Positions 11,301 to 23,100 of a DNA stretch of 64,000 bases are shown piece after piece. The notes under the pieces were generated by a model. It was not told the DNA's origin. It saw only the letters and a program-made list of their open reading frames with translations, and searched no databases. The stretch's first letter is position 1; every line of letters begins with the position of its first letter. Origin of the DNA: Micropterus salmoides (lineage: Eukaryota > Chordata > Actinopteri > Centrarchiformes > Centrarchidae); contig NW_024041039.1 in the NCBI RefSeq assembly GCF_014851395.1, positions 9,167,177-9,231,176 of the forward strand, read 5' to 3'. The translations under genes and the position numbers were made by a program.

Positions 11301-12250
11301 GTCTTTAAAAAATTCTGTCTGACACTGTTGCCTGTTGAGGAGGCTGTTGCCCAAATGCGACGCCACAAGTCCATCCCAGTGCATCACCACCTTTCCAGTT
11401 GCTTTAGTAGGACATAAACTGGTTCTCACGATTACTGAAAAGCCTTTTTTCAATTCAAGAACAAACTCCAGACCACATTTTTAAAGCGACAAAAAGATTC
11501 AGTTGCTTTCTTTCTGTAATAAGTATACATCAAATAAAGGAATAATGATGAATTCTCATTGAAAAACTCTGAACATCAATAAGTTACAGTATTTAGCTAT
11601 ACACTTTTCTGCTATAGATCATTTCAAAAACAATATTACAAAACTACCAGGATTCAGTCACCTAGAGTAAAAAAAGCCAGAATGAAGCGAGCTGCTGTAG
11701 CACCTTATTCAAACAACACAATCATCTTCAAACCATTTTCAACATCCATCAATGCACAGAAAATCCCACTTTTATGATACATCAGACCAAAATCCGCCCC
11801 TCCTGTTTTAAGAGCTGCACCGCAGAGAAGAGGCCGCATGAAGGCCTTGCTTCCCGTAGCATTTCATATGCTGAAGCTGTATTTTGAAATAGTTTTTTAC
11901 AGACGATACAGAAGGTTCACATGAGCTAAGCCACTAAGAAAAGCATCTCATGTACACGGATGAGGGTACGACAGGGACGCGGCTGAGAATCAGACTATTG
12001 CTCTCGTCCAGGGATCGTTGCAGCTGCTGATAAGTCTCAACCCATCCACCCCCCTCACACACATTCACACAAACACAAAAAGAACACCTCTCATCCTCCC
12101 CCTGGTGATTTCACTGTGTAAGGATGTTCATGACTGACGGCAGGAAAAGAAATACACAGGATTTTTGATTTGTTAATGTGTCCTTTTTAAAGCAGTTACC
12201 CAGAACAAATAAATAATAAATACATTTCCAAAGAAAATAGGAGAATTAAA
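11301..12250. other. spacer, no gene seen
   Basis: No coding frame longer than chance and no recognisable repeat. It could be trim9 3' UTR on the minus strand. Confidence 0.4.
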
Positions 12251-12251
12251 T

Positions 12252-13132
12252 GTGGAATTCTCTTTCATCTAAAGCTGTACTAGTAAATGATTTAATATCA
12301 GATTATCATTTTGATTTATTTTGTCTTACTGAAATCTGGCTGGGAGTATCTTTGATCAGGATATGTCCTTTAACTCCACAGCTCCTAATGGTCAGGCACC
12401 ATCTTATCATAAAGAGCTCATAGTTCCTTATTACCCCACCAGAACCCCAGAGTTACTTGTGGTTCATAGAGTCTCCAAAAGTAGATTGGGAGCCAGAGCC
12501 TTGAGATATCAAGCCCCTCACCTGTGGAATCAGGTCTCAGTTTGGGTGCAGAAGGCAGACACCATCTCCACATTTTAGAGTAAGACTTTCCCCTGATAAA
12601 GCTTATAGTTAGGGCTGGCTTAGGTGAGTCCTGAACCATCCCTTAGTTATGCTGCTATAGGCCTAGACTGCCAGGAAACTTCCCATGATGCACTGAGCTC
12701 CTCTCTCCTCCTCTCCCGCTCCATCTGTATGCTTAACCCATTAATGCATGTTACGAACTTGACTTCCTCTCTCTCTCTCGTAGTTTTGTGTTTTCTTGTC
12801 CCTCTTCTCTGTCATTCTGTTGCTTTCTACAGGTGTTTCTGCCTCCGGAGCTGTGGAGTCTGGATCTGTGGTTGCCAGCCACCTACTGCTCCCATGTTCC
12901 AGCTCGACACCCGCTGCTACAAATTATTATCAGTGCTATTATTGTTATTGCTATCATTATTACTATTATAACCTTTTCTGGTCCTGCTCAAGGTTTCTAC
13001 CTGTTAAAAGAGAGTTTTGATCATGGAGGGAATTGTTGGGTCTCTGTAAAGTAAGAGTACGGTCTAGATCTGCTCTATATGAAAAGTGAAACTTCTGTTA
13101 TGAATTGGTGCTATATAAATAAAATTGAAATT
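12252..13132 (+). mobile_element. internally deleted Rex1/CR1-like LINE fragment
   Basis: Positions 12256-12360 translate to NSLSSKAVLVNDLISDYHFD then LFCLTEIWLG, the beginning of the apurinic-type endonuclease of fish non-LTR elements. Within a few bases, and in another frame, 12376-12575 reads as the C-terminus of the reverse-transcriptase polyprotein (KELIVPYYPTRTPELLVV, ARALRYQAPHLWNQ). The long middle is missing. The 3' UTR-like tail then runs to 13132 with 'gggaattgttgggtctctgt' and 'gtgctatataaataaaattg'. Orientation is opposite to trim9 and pygl. Family assignment is from memory. Confidence 0.8.
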
Positions 13133-13245
13133 AACTGCTTTTTAGGAAATAAGGATCCGAATTACGAATAAAATATACTGAACTGTAAGTTGATCTTATG
13201 ACAGGGGATACTTTTAATAAGTCAACTCATTTACAAAACAACCAT

Positions 13246-13700
13246 AAAGGAGTAGTTCAATATTTGAGGAAATGTGCTTATTTGCTTTCTTGGCACGATT
13301 TATATGAAAGGGCCGAGACCACTTTCATGGCCATATGCTAAATATGAAACTACAGCCAGCAGCTGTTTAGCTTAAATTACTGGAAAGAAAGGTAAACAGG
13401 TAGTCTGGCTCTGTCTAAAAGTAACAAATCCACATACCAGAACCTCTAAATATCACGTATTAACATGTTATGTTGTGTTTTTATGAGCAGTTCTGTTGCT
13501 ATTTTTTGTGCCTGTGAAACCAGAACATATCGTTTTTACATTTCTGTTTTTGTACAGATGAAACAAATGAGATATAATGATTTAATAAGTGAGCTTTAGA
13601 GTGTTGGTAGAACTTTGGACAGAGCTAGGCTGCTGTAGATGTTTCCCCATGTTTCCAGGCTTTATGCTAAGCTAAGCTAAGCTAATAGACTGATAACTGT
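13246..13700. repeat. MITE-like palindromic repeat, copy a
   Basis: Begins 'aaaggagtagttcaatattt' and 'ttgctttcttggcacgatt', then 'aaactacagccagcagctg'. Near its right side 'ccaggctttatgctaagcta' is the complement of the 'ttagcttagcataaagactgg' phrase of the family, giving a partial fold-back. Three more copies lie in trim9 introns. Confidence 0.7.
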
Positions 13701-14069
13701 CAAACAATTCCTTTTCGTACATATTATGATCACGGCCAATAATACCACGTCCATCAGCTTGCGATCACAATTATTTCTCAACACGATTTCACGTTCCTCA
13801 ATTATCTGCATTTTGTCAAAATACAAGGTACAGATTGCACTGTACATTTTGACACTGTGCTGCAGATGGTCCACGTGTCCAAGGTTTAGGCATTATAAAG
13901 GCATGGCTCAGCGCTGGATGGGGCCTCTAACAGAGAGTCATGGGGCAGGGGGACAAGACGAGTTGGGTAGGAGAGGGTGAGGCTGGGATCATAGTTATTT
14001 ACTGGCAGGATGAACATTGCGAAATCCTGGAGAGGTTTTCCCCCAACCATTGTGGGTAGTGGTGAGTCT
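13701..14069 (-). other. trim9: proximal trim9 3' UTR
   Basis: Sequence directly after the trim9 stop on the minus strand, expected to be transcribed 3' UTR. No AATAAA is visible in this stretch, so the poly(A) site must lie further on, possibly beyond the MITE at 13246-13700. Confidence 0.5.
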
Positions 14070-14147
14070 TTAGCACACAGAGCCATTAGGATCAGCCTCC
14101 CCAGGGGTGTAGAAATCAGGGATGGGTAATCCAGTGTGCAGTGTAAC
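14070..14147 (-). CDS. trim9: trim9 exon 10, last coding exon
   Basis: Codes VTLHTGLPIPDFYT followed by PGEADPNGSVC and a TAA stop at 14070-14072 (26 codons). Acceptor CAG. The first dozen residues match the family; the last eleven do not match the mammalian SSRASIA-type tail I remember. Confidence 0.93.
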   Translation of the reverse strand, partial: VTLHTGLPIPDFYTPGEADPNGSVC

Positions 14148-17100
14148 CTGGAGAAAAACACATGCACATACAAATATATGGGTTAATAAATGTTGGCAAA
14201 TAGCTTTGATTTTTTTATTTTAAGCCTGCAGGTGGAGCTGTTGAACTGTTTCCTTAGTAACTGGGGAGTTTTGTCTTTGAGACACTTTATTTTCATCACC
14301 CAGAGACAGCATTAAGAATGAGAAAACTGTCTGAGAGCAATAAGAAATTCACAGCAACTAACTGTTGTTGAGTCTTTGAAGCTTCCTCTTTCAAGGTTTA
14401 ATCCTTCGAGCCCACATTTGTAAAACTTGGAAAAGCAGTTTTAATGAATTCTAATTGTACTCATGTGATATTTCTACAAGTAAAAATCTCTGTTGCGCCT
14501 GCAGCATTGCTCAGGGGGGGTGAATCTTTAGCACAAGGGCAAGCTAGGGCAAGCTATAAAACAGTACCCCCCTGGAGTTGTTTTAAAAGCATACATCTTT
14601 ACCAGTTACTGTAAATTTAATGTGATTTTCCCCAGTTCATTTAAAACATATAATTCTTCTTTACTACCTGGACATTTCGGTTGATGCTGATAGCAGGGTA
14701 ATAGACGCCCTCCAAGCCTTCAAAAGCCACAGGACCCTGCTGCTCATCATTGATGAGGAAGATAAGGATCCTGCGTGTGAAGTCAAGCAGCACTCCTATA
14801 GTAGATCCTTTACTGATGCCACCGTCTGTCCTGCATGATCACACAGATAGAAATTAACCAAAGAAATATTCATGTAAAATAACATCTTGCAGGATATATG
14901 TCCTCCCATCCTGTAGCTGTACTGTGTTAGCAGAGGTAAACAGCAAATAAGCACATTTACTCAAGTACTGTTCTTATGAACAATTCTGAGGTGCTTCTTA
15001 CTCATTTTTTACTTCTTTCTACTTCTACTCCACTACATTTATTTGATAGCTTTAGTTCTCTAAAGGCTTTTGTCTTCCATTCTTCATCTACATTAGTACT
15101 GGACAATCACTTGCGTTGCTACCTATTCCAAGGTCTAGGCTAAAAACCAAAGGAGACAGCGCCTTTGTTGTCAGGGCCCCTACACTCTGGAACAGTCTAC
15201 TAGAGGAGATCAGGCTTGCAGAGTCTCCTCCTGGTTTCATCTCATTTATAGACTCAATTATACAAAATAGCCTTTAATGTGTGATGGGTCATTTATTACT
15301 CCATTACTTGTATATTGCATGATTTGCGTTTTATTCACTTAATTCAAACTACTATATGTGCATAATTCATTTCTGCTTTACTTGTACATGGACTTTATGT
15401 GTTATATGTTGCACACAACTGTGTATGATACTGTGTGAGTCTATGTTGAACATTGATTGTTGTAAAGCACTTTGTTACATGTATTGAAAAGTGTTATTCG
15501 AATATTAAGATAGTATTATTTATTATTTTGATCCCTTACCTGTTGGTGTGCGAGTTGTTGTGCATGAACCAGGAGCGGTTGTTGTCCACATACATGGCCC
15601 AGGCCTTGTCATCCTTCCCCAGCATCACATCCTTCAGGACGTCCCCCCGAGCGATCCCGAAGGCCGGGTCCGGGTGATTATCATAGCGATCAATGGTCAT
15701 TTCCCAGTAATGAACGCCGCGGGAGAAAGCTGAGTTACCCATGACCACCCTGTCGTCATAGCTGTTGCACGTCACCGTCAGGTTGTCGTTGGAGAGGATG
15801 ATGTCCGGGTGAGCGGAGGCTGGGTCAAAGGTGAACCAAGCAACTGCACACATACGGGAATAGCAGCACACACAGTTTAGCATCAATAATATTGACTGCA
15901 AGACCTGATAGAATGATCATGAGGTGACATGAATCTAGGCTGGAGGTTAGATGAGGTGAAGTTACACTGTAAATACTTAATGAAAGGAATAATTATGATT
16001 ATTATGATTAATCATTCTTAACATACTATATAACTTAACTTATAACTTATAACTCTTAATCATTAATAATACTCTTTATAATATCACACCTGTGTCAGAC
16101 AGTCTGCATATAATAATTGCCGTTTGTTTTCACCTGCTAGGAACACCAGATGGGTGTGGGTTTATGACATCTAGATAACACAACTAAAGCTAAGTAAATC
16201 CAAACTCACTAGCTGTTTCTTTATCAGTGAAGGGAGTTGTCATGATAACTGTGCAAACTCTGCATCACTGATGGCTCATGGACTTACATATACCAGGTGC
16301 ACAGAATCACAACTCCAAATGAATTATAATGTTGTTCTGTGTCTACTGAATATGTAAATATGCAACTATGTGCTAATTGTTTGCCATATAAACTTTATAA
16401 GATAATAATATATAAATATTGCGCTGCCCCCAAGTGGCAAACCCCCCAACACATTTAATACTGCTTTAATTTTCCAATGCACCACAAGCAAAAGGTCAAT
16501 TCACATTCATTGAACTGGGTTAGTGGTGTAGAATTCAAACCTCAGCAAATCACAACTACCTGCTTGGACTGTTATCACCAGGGGTTTGTTCTTTAACTTG
16601 GGTGAACTAACCCTTTATCTTTTCTGAGCTCTTACAACACATTACACTGCAAGCAGGCTAAATCAAACACTAACAGTTTTGCAAACTGTTTGACTCAAGG
16701 TTGAAAATATAGTAACATAGCTCTATAACGAGGAATGTGAGCGTTTAACAGATGGACGTTTGCGCTTTAGATGGGCTCCACTGGACTTCATTGGTGTCGC
16801 TATGTGCTATAAAGTTTCATTACATGGCTTTATTTCCCAAAGGAAATAAAGCAAAGACATTTATTAGAAGCATGTACTGAGCATTTAATAAGTGCAGCCC
16901 ACAGAGCAGCAAACTGCCCACCTGCCGGTTGGAGGGTGAAGACCGAACTGATGAAAGAGGAAATGGCCAGGAGGGGATTAGAGTTGAAACAGTCAGCAAT
17001 GAGAGCCATCCATACCTGTGCCTAAAGACTGAATATCGCATGGGGGAAGTCCAGCTGAAATATGAAATGAGGGGGGGGGGGGTAGAGGAAGAGAGGGAAA

Positions 17101-20100
17101 AAGGAAGAAAAAGAGGGAGAAGGAGGAGAGCGTAGCGAAGCAGTGAAGCAGAGTGTAGAAGGGTTGGGAGGGATGGAGGAGAGGGCAAAAAGCAGGTTTG
17201 ATCACGGAAGCTGGTTCAACTTAGTGGCCTAAACACCACTGGGGAGATCCCAAAAAACAAAACCAAAGAGTTCCTAGAAACAGATCAGGGGAGACTTGAA
17301 AAGAACAAGAATATGATGACAAAGAGAAACACCGTTCTGATGGAGAAATTCATGCTTTTCCGTCGTTCCATGGGGAGAAATAAAACTGACAAAAATCAAA
17401 GCACAGACTGGTCAGATTGAAAGATGTCAGATATCTACAAAAATACTAAAAATGTCTCAGTTATTGGGTCACTTTTTACAGCCTCCAACAGCTGATGAGT
17501 GCTCTCTCTGTCAATAAGGGAAGGTGTCTGGGCCTTTCAGGTCCACTGATGGATGACAAGCTTCCCCTTATATGCAGAGCAGCATTTAACTAATGGGAAA
17601 GCAAGCACGTGGATGGATTAATCACAAAACAGCTGCTCCTGGATGTACCTGGTATAAAAGCTCAAACACACACCCTTGAACAGAATTCACATCCTGCTGC
17701 TGCTTTTGGGTTAAAACCTTGCAACTGACATTTTGAAAGGCTTTTACTGTTATTATTTTTTGTGTTACATGAAAGATAAAAGAGGATGAGGACGTTTGAC
17801 GGCCCTTGGGTGCTTGAAATGCATGGTTTTCAATCTGAAATAAGAAAAAGAAATTGCCATGGAAGCAGCCACATAAGTTCTCTTCCCCTAAATTTCTGAG
17901 AAGTTGTCTCTCTGAAGATGCAAGGCGTTAGTCTGGCAGCAACAATTTATTATTCTTAAGATCTTCGTGAATTCAGTCAAGATTTATTTGCTGTTAATGA
18001 ACAGCAAATTCCCAAGAAGGAGAAGGAAACTGAGCCAAGACTCTAGTCTGTGATCTCATGAAATGCCAGTAACTACGAAACTATACTATTTCTGTCCCTA
18101 GACCTGTGATAAAATACCAGCTATCCGAACGCTACATGGCCAATCACTTGTGTGCCATGCTTCATCATAGCATTAAACAATCACGAAATCAATAGAAATG
18201 TAACCAATAAACTTTCTGATCATGCAAATAAATGTGTGTCAAACCTTTTTGGGCACAATACACAACACAGGGATACAGTAACAAGCATGTGGCAGACATT
18301 TGGAAATGTGCCAAAAGATAAGAAACACAGAGTAACACGTATATTCAGTCATGTCCTTCTGCTGTGGAACTACCTTTGGCTTTGTTTTATCTTTTAACTT
18401 CATATTTTGAGTTTTGTACACTGTGTCCTTGTATTTATCTTGTTTCTTTTATTTCCTCTCTTTGTCATGGCTACAACCAGTTCATAATATCACTTGCAAT
18501 ATTCTGTCTCTAGTCAGTTTGCCTTTCCTACTTCAGTCAGTCACCTGATCTTCACAAGCTCATTAGCTCACCCAGTGAACATTACCCCCTCACTTCCCTG
18601 CCTCAGCATCCAGTCTTTCCGTTCTGGCCTTTTGGGACAGATCTCCATGCCTGCCGGCGCCTCAGACTAAAGCTCAACTGATAACGAATTATGAGGCCAA
18701 TACTAATGTTGTTTAAACGATTGGATAGTAATGCAATAGCAGGTCCTAAATTTCTTAACAAAAAAAAAACAATCTTGATACCGATCCCTTAGATTTGTTA
18801 TTGTAAGACTTGTGACCAAGATAAATACTAAGCACGAGATTTGAAATGTTTAAAAATAAGCTTCTGTTCTCTGGTGGACAAACTGTGTAATGGTGACACT
18901 GTTTCTAAATTACTTCAAACCTAGTTTGCTGTTTCTATACTACAATTTCTCACTTATCGGCCGACATTTACACTGATACTAATAAATCTGCAGTAAGCTG
19001 ATGTCGGCTGATGTCTGTTTCAGACCTACTGTTTTGAAAAATGCTGTAAACTTGAGATAAAGTTTTCTTTTCATAATTACAAATACATGAAGGCGATTGA
19101 GTTCAGTCCTGCCACTGGAGAGGCACTAGCCTATTCTACTGGCAACACAGACTTTGAGTCTTGGTTCTTTCCGGATTCTTACTTTATGGAAAATTACAAC
19201 TTTATTCTAAATACTGACTAGAACATCAGAGATCAGAGGAATAAATGAATGAATTCTGTTTTGACAGTGCATTTTTCCTTAAAGATAGACAGTCACATGT
19301 AATGGTAGGAGGGGATGATGCTTAACATACTCTCAGAGGTCTGCATGATCAGTGTCTTGCTGTACTGGCCCACTCCACTGGCGTTAAAGGCCTTCACTCT
19401 GGACTTGTATGTGCTGTTGAAGTGGAGCCCGTCCACTGTGCAGATGGTCTCTGTCCCCACGTACACTTCCTGTAAAGACACACAGTGCTTCTAGTTAAGC
19501 TGGCATATACATCAAGTGTGTAATTGTGACACAGGACAGACAGAGACTCCTGCTTTTTTAACCCGGCCCGCTCTGCTTCTGAAGGAGTGTCCTTTTTGGA
19601 TTTGCCGGTGAGCATAATACGTGAGAGTGTGAGTTTGTACAACTGGGCGTGGGTGAAGCAGCCCACACTGGAGTATAAATAGACATGGGGACACAACTCG
19701 CCAAGCTCAGCGAGGCACTGCGTTGGCGGGCCTGAGTCAGAGAGTAGAGAAGAGAAAGAGAAAACTTCCTTTGCAATTTGGCAAATGGTTGTTAGGCAAA
19801 GCGTAGGTACACAGGTAGGACATAAAAATAATCCAAATAATAAAGTTCAAGTTTAAGCGTTGCAAAGACTGGATGGCAGATTGTAAAGACTAAAACAACA
19901 CTTACACATTTAAAACACACAAAATAACTTTAGTAATAGAGTAAATGCAAACACAACAGAATATAAAATAAAGTTCTGAGATGATCTAGCAGCAAAAACT
20001 GCAACAAAATCTCTTCAAGCTTTAACACAATTTGGCATCGACTGCCTACCAATTAACAGTTAGCGGATGGAGTTGGTGATTCTGTTGGCATATTGGATGT

Positions 20101-23100
20101 AAATGATCACCCTCTTATGGAACAGTTATAATTACGACAGGATGAAGGCTCATGCAAACAGACAATTACAGAACACAGAGTGAACTAAAAGGACAACCAG
20201 CTGGTTTTAGAGAGGAGAGTAAACTGACTTAAGGTCACTGGCTGCTTTTTTTTCTAAATAAAAAGACTGGATGCCTCGACAAACAGCTGCTGGACCATAC
20301 GCATTGCACAGGGAGTGTTTAGCTGAAGCTCTGAGTCTAGAAGAGTGTTAGCAACTGTTGTCCAATTTTAGCCTCATTAAAAAGCACTTAAGTTGACAGG
20401 CTCACCTATTTACAGTTCTAAAAAGTGTAAAGGTCATTAAGACAGTTACACAAACAGCCAACTGTGTACCCCATGGACCGCAAAGTCCAAAATTTACATT
20501 ATTATCTCATGTTTGAGTGAACAGCTCTGGTTACTACTTTTTGGTGTGTGTGCAAAAAGAACATTAAAACCAAACCTAACTACTTTAATTATGCTGCACC
20601 AGCTATTTCTTCCCATCAAAATGTGATGGACATGTGCTTTTTAACGAGCTAAGACTAGATGTTTGAGAGAAGGCTGAGATTGAAATATGGGGGCTAAATT
20701 GTTTTTTTGTTGTGCTGTTTTTTGCTTTATTTCCACTCTCTTTGTTTAGAGGCTTATGAAATTGTCACTACATTTTAACTAAGCATGTCATTTCTTTTTT
20801 CAGGACAAAATAGGCTACTTAGAAATGCTTTCATTTGGTTTGTGAGGAGTGCTATCCCGGAAATATATTTACACAGTCTCATACTGTACTGGGCTTTGCT
20901 TGCATGTCCAAAAGTTTAATGGAGTTTCAACTGACAAGTGAGTGAGTAAATAATTTACATTTTGTGTTGTTCTATTGCTTTAAAGAAATGTTAAACATTT
21001 ACAGTGTTTCTGCAGGGTTACATTTAATATTTTTAAAGAATTTGTATACCACATATTATGCAATTTAATACCTTTATCACAGTCACAGCCAAAGAAATAA
21101 AGTATGGAAAACGGGTAGAGACAGATACATCGATATATAAAAGATTTGGGTTGTATAGGTTCCTGTTCATGTTATAATATTGTTGATTTGTTATTAAAAT
21201 GTTGGGGCATGAGGAACAGCACTCTTTTACTCTCAACACATGTAGAACCATATCTCAAAACAACACTTATAGCACAAAAACAAGTTTACAAAACATAGTT
21301 TATGACAATATGAAAAAACAGACTAACAGAACAGGAGTTATATAACTGAAGGGGCTCTAAAACTGATTATCTAAAATATTTTGCAAGCAGCTACATCCCT
21401 TTAACATCACTATAAGAAAGTGGACAGATCTCCCAGATTGATTGTTATGAGCGTGAACAGGCCACTGTATGGAGGAACTTGCTCCTTACAGGTTTAGAGG
21501 TTGCACACAGATATCCCCTGCCATTGAGCGTATTGTTCAGGAGGTTTAAGTTGCCGTTATAACAAAGCAGGGGCCTCAGTGTATAGAGAACTGTGGAGGG
21601 TCTTGGGGATGCATTACATGGTGAACCTCTGAGAGGGTATGAATACTGCCTTGATCCCAGATCACACTTCCTGTGGGATCATCCCAGCTGACAGCTGCAT
21701 TACACACCCTTTCTCCTGATGGTGTGTCATTCAATGCCTCACTACAGTGTGTGTGTCACATCATGGCCTGCTCTCGTATCACTTAGAGCTGTGCAGTACA
21801 GCCCTCACAGATCGACTGCAGGGATTTCAGCGATAAAGTGTTGCTTTCACAGTCCCCTGGCTGAGCTGGTGTCCTCTCTGGCACCAAGGAAGAAGTCTTT
21901 GTTGAGAGAGAGGGTGGGTGGTGTTCTGTAAAGGTGAATTATTACTCTAACTGGTCCTGTTTTTCACTTTTTGTCTTGTAGGCTAATCTAAATGCAAATC
22001 TAACAAAGATTCTCCTGTTAGGGTTTTACAAGTAAACGTAAGACTTCTTTTAAAGTCGACAGATAAATCCCAACGAGTGACAAGAGTACCTGCAGAGGGA
22101 AACCTACCCTGAACGGCCCCCCGTTTCCATCGTCCAGCTCCAGGATGTAACCATCCACGGCGATGGTGGAGAGCGGTGGCTGTTTCCATGACAACGTGGC
22201 ACTGTTGTTCTGAGTGCAGCATTCCTCCAGCTGGAGCATGGGAGCAGCTGGGACTGAGGAGGGGAAAAACCAGGCCAGATTACAGCCCACTGAGATATGA
22301 AAAGATAACGCAAGCACACACGCACACTCCTCAACTGGATATCACTCTGCAGTGCACGGAGACCTGTCAATGTTTATCATTTATAAATTCATTTATGAAT
22401 ACATGAATTTAGAATGCATTAATCAAAGGCTTCCGAATCATGAATATAAACACACCAAAGTTCCTTGACTTTCTGAGAAATTTGCAGAATATTTTAGCAA
22501 ACACCTGCAGTCTGTTAGTGACATCATACTGTGTAAAGCAGCTACCAAACCAAACACAAATGTCTATGCACACATCCAGCAAGGTCCCCAACTCAAATTG
22601 CTTCTGAATATAATTTCATGATTACTTCAAATAAAAAATCATTTGTGACTTTAAAAGATGAAGAGGTCACGAATAAGCTGTCTCTAAATTGCAACAGCAA
22701 ACTCAAGGGACTGTTGTCACAGAAAAAGAGGACACTCCCTTGCAAACATTAGTGTCCATAATACATTTAAGAAATTGACTACATAGAAATATCACATTCA
22801 AATTAGGTTTCAGCGTTAAAATTTAACAATACCCGAGGTAAAAAGAGTGCAAAACATTAACAATAAACCAGCGATTCAGTAGTACAAACACTGCTAGTAT
22901 ATTATTTTCACAACAGAGGTCAGCCCTTTCACAGGCTGGTAGGGATTTAATGTCTTGTTCAGTAGAGAAGATTTTCGCTCTCAAGAGGGCTTGAACTTGC
23001 CTCTTTGAGTTTAAAAAAAGTCTCCATCTGAGCTATGCCTGCTCTCATCTAGCAGCTCCTCCTCAAAATCCCTCAGGTGTCTATATCTGTTACCTCCTTC

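Noticed and set aside
12624..13054. Overlapping plus-strand frames with Leu/Ile-rich ends
   Set aside because: They lie in the 3' untranslated tail of the LINE fragment and its TTA/TAT-rich stretch.
16820..17205. Frames of 122 and 70 codons rich in Pro, Ser and Leu on the minus strand
   Set aside because: They are translations of a purine-rich low-complexity block containing a 12-G run inside trim9 intron 7.
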